This document shows, one piece after another, positions 6,433-6,748 of a stretch of DNA of 6,748 nt. Where the stretch lies: NCBI GenBank assembly GCA_003232445.1, contig QIJM01000321.1:1-6748 (forward strand). The letters run 5' to 3'. A program made the translations under genes and the position numbers. Each line of letters starts with the position of its first letter. Within the stretch, counting starts at the first letter, position 1. The DNA comes from Paraglaciecola arctica. Its GTDB lineage: Bacteria; Pseudomonadota; Gammaproteobacteria; Enterobacterales; Alteromonadaceae. The notes under the pieces are model-generated. The model made no database searches and was not told the origin of the DNA. It saw nothing but the letters and a program-made list of their open reading frames with translations.

Positions 6433-6509
6433 CTTATTCCCAACACTCTTGGCGGCATATTTCTTCATGACAGTGGCTAATTGTTCAAATGCAGTTGGCT
6501 TTTTTTCAT
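6418..6509 (-). other. Possible frameshifted small ORF between the ACT and carboxypeptidase genes
   Basis: An ATG at 6509-6507 is followed by seven A residues (6506-6500). Read as it stands, the frame ends after 10 residues (MKKSQLHLNN). With one more A it would give 30 residues, MKKKPTAFEQLATVMKKYAA followed by KSVGNKLNST, ending at the TAG at 6418-6420. The composition is lysine-rich and protein-like, but I do not recognise it. An AGAGG sequence precedes the ATG by only 2 nt, too close for good initiation, and the region also holds the promoter of the next gene. It may be a decayed gene, a sequencing error or a chance frame. Confidence 0.2.
6422..6433. promoter_or_regulatory. 12-bp palindrome over the -35 box (candidate operator)
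   Basis: GTTGAATTCAAC is a perfect inverted repeat with no central gap. It covers the whole predicted -35 hexamer of the carboxypeptidase promoter, a usual place for a repressor. Only one copy was noticed in the window. The regulator is unknown, and a 12-bp palindrome can occur by chance. Confidence 0.3.
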
Positions 6510-6515
6510 TACCTC

Positions 6516-6748
6516 TTATTCACAATCCCTGGCCAACTTTAGAAGACAGGACAAAGCTTGGTTTGCTTTAGCAATGGGCACAAATATATGATCGTGATAA
6601 TAAGCCGCAACCACATTGGCACTGATACCTTGATTGGCTAATGCAGAAGACACCGCAGCCGTTAACCCGACGGCCTCAAGGCTAGAATGTACATTCAGCG
6701 TGATGCACTGAAATACACCTTGGTAAACGATCCCTAAAGCATCGGCAT
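6516..6748 (-). CDS. ACT-domain protein (COG3602-like), 3' part only
   Basis: The gene runs off the right edge of the window; the last 76 residues are visible, ending in ARDCE and a TAA at 6516-6518. The visible part contains a full ACT fold with the very characteristic stretches LNVHSSLEAVGLTAAVSSAL, then NQGISANVVAAYYHDHIFVP, close to my memory of the COG3602 family (ACT_3/ACT_7 type). Family members are about 130 residues, so roughly 55 N-terminal residues should lie outside. ACT domains usually bind small ligands such as amino acids; the role of this stand-alone family is not established. No signal peptide can be judged because the N-terminus is missing. It lies 145 bp upstream of the carboxypeptidase gene on the same strand. 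Co-transcription is possible, but the gap carries a separate promoter. Confidence 0.88.
   Translation of the reverse strand, partial: ADALGIVYQGVFQCITLNVHSSLEAVGLTAAVSSALANQGISANVVAAYYHDHIFVPIAKANQALSCLLKLARDCE

Overview
The window looks like chromosomal DNA of an AT-rich marine gammaproteobacterium, most likely from the Alteromonadales (Alteromonas/Glaciecola/Paraglaciecola type). This placement is an inference from the protein flavour, codon use and gene types; there is no rRNA or other marker here. No mobile element, CRISPR array, tRNA or rRNA was seen.

Layout: positions 1-145 are a leader region with no supportable gene. Two plus-strand genes follow, 29 bp apart, and form an efflux operon: an RND inner-membrane permease (146-3259) and its periplasmic adaptor (3289-4359). 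A 190-bp gap (4360-4549) separates this operon from a convergent minus-strand block. That block contains a short type I signal peptidase (4550-5200), a 240-bp gap, an M14-type zinc carboxypeptidase-like protein (5441-6370), a 145-bp gap carrying a good promoter candidate, and the 3' part of an ACT-domain protein (6516 to the window edge, 5' end missing).

How the genes work together: permease and adaptor should form two parts of a tripartite pump that exports small molecules using the proton gradient. No outer-membrane TolC-type channel lies in the window, so it must be supplied from elsewhere. The signal peptidase would act on secreted precursors in the inner membrane. The carboxypeptidase-like enzyme and the ACT protein appear cytoplasmic. 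They are only loosely linked to the pump; shared strand is the only evidence of a link among the minus-strand genes.

The window is mostly ordinary. The best leads are: (a) the carboxypeptidase gene ends at a perfect -1 slippery heptamer (T_TTT_TTG), after which a 31-codon protein-like tail is open in the -1 frame; (b) a second protein-like stretch between the ACT gene and the carboxypeptidase gene would be a 30-residue ORF if an A7 run had one more A; (c) a 12-bp perfect palindrome sits on the -35 box of the carboxypeptidase promoter; (d) the permease lacks two of the usual charged proton-relay residues. Points (a) and (b) could equally be homopolymer sequencing errors.
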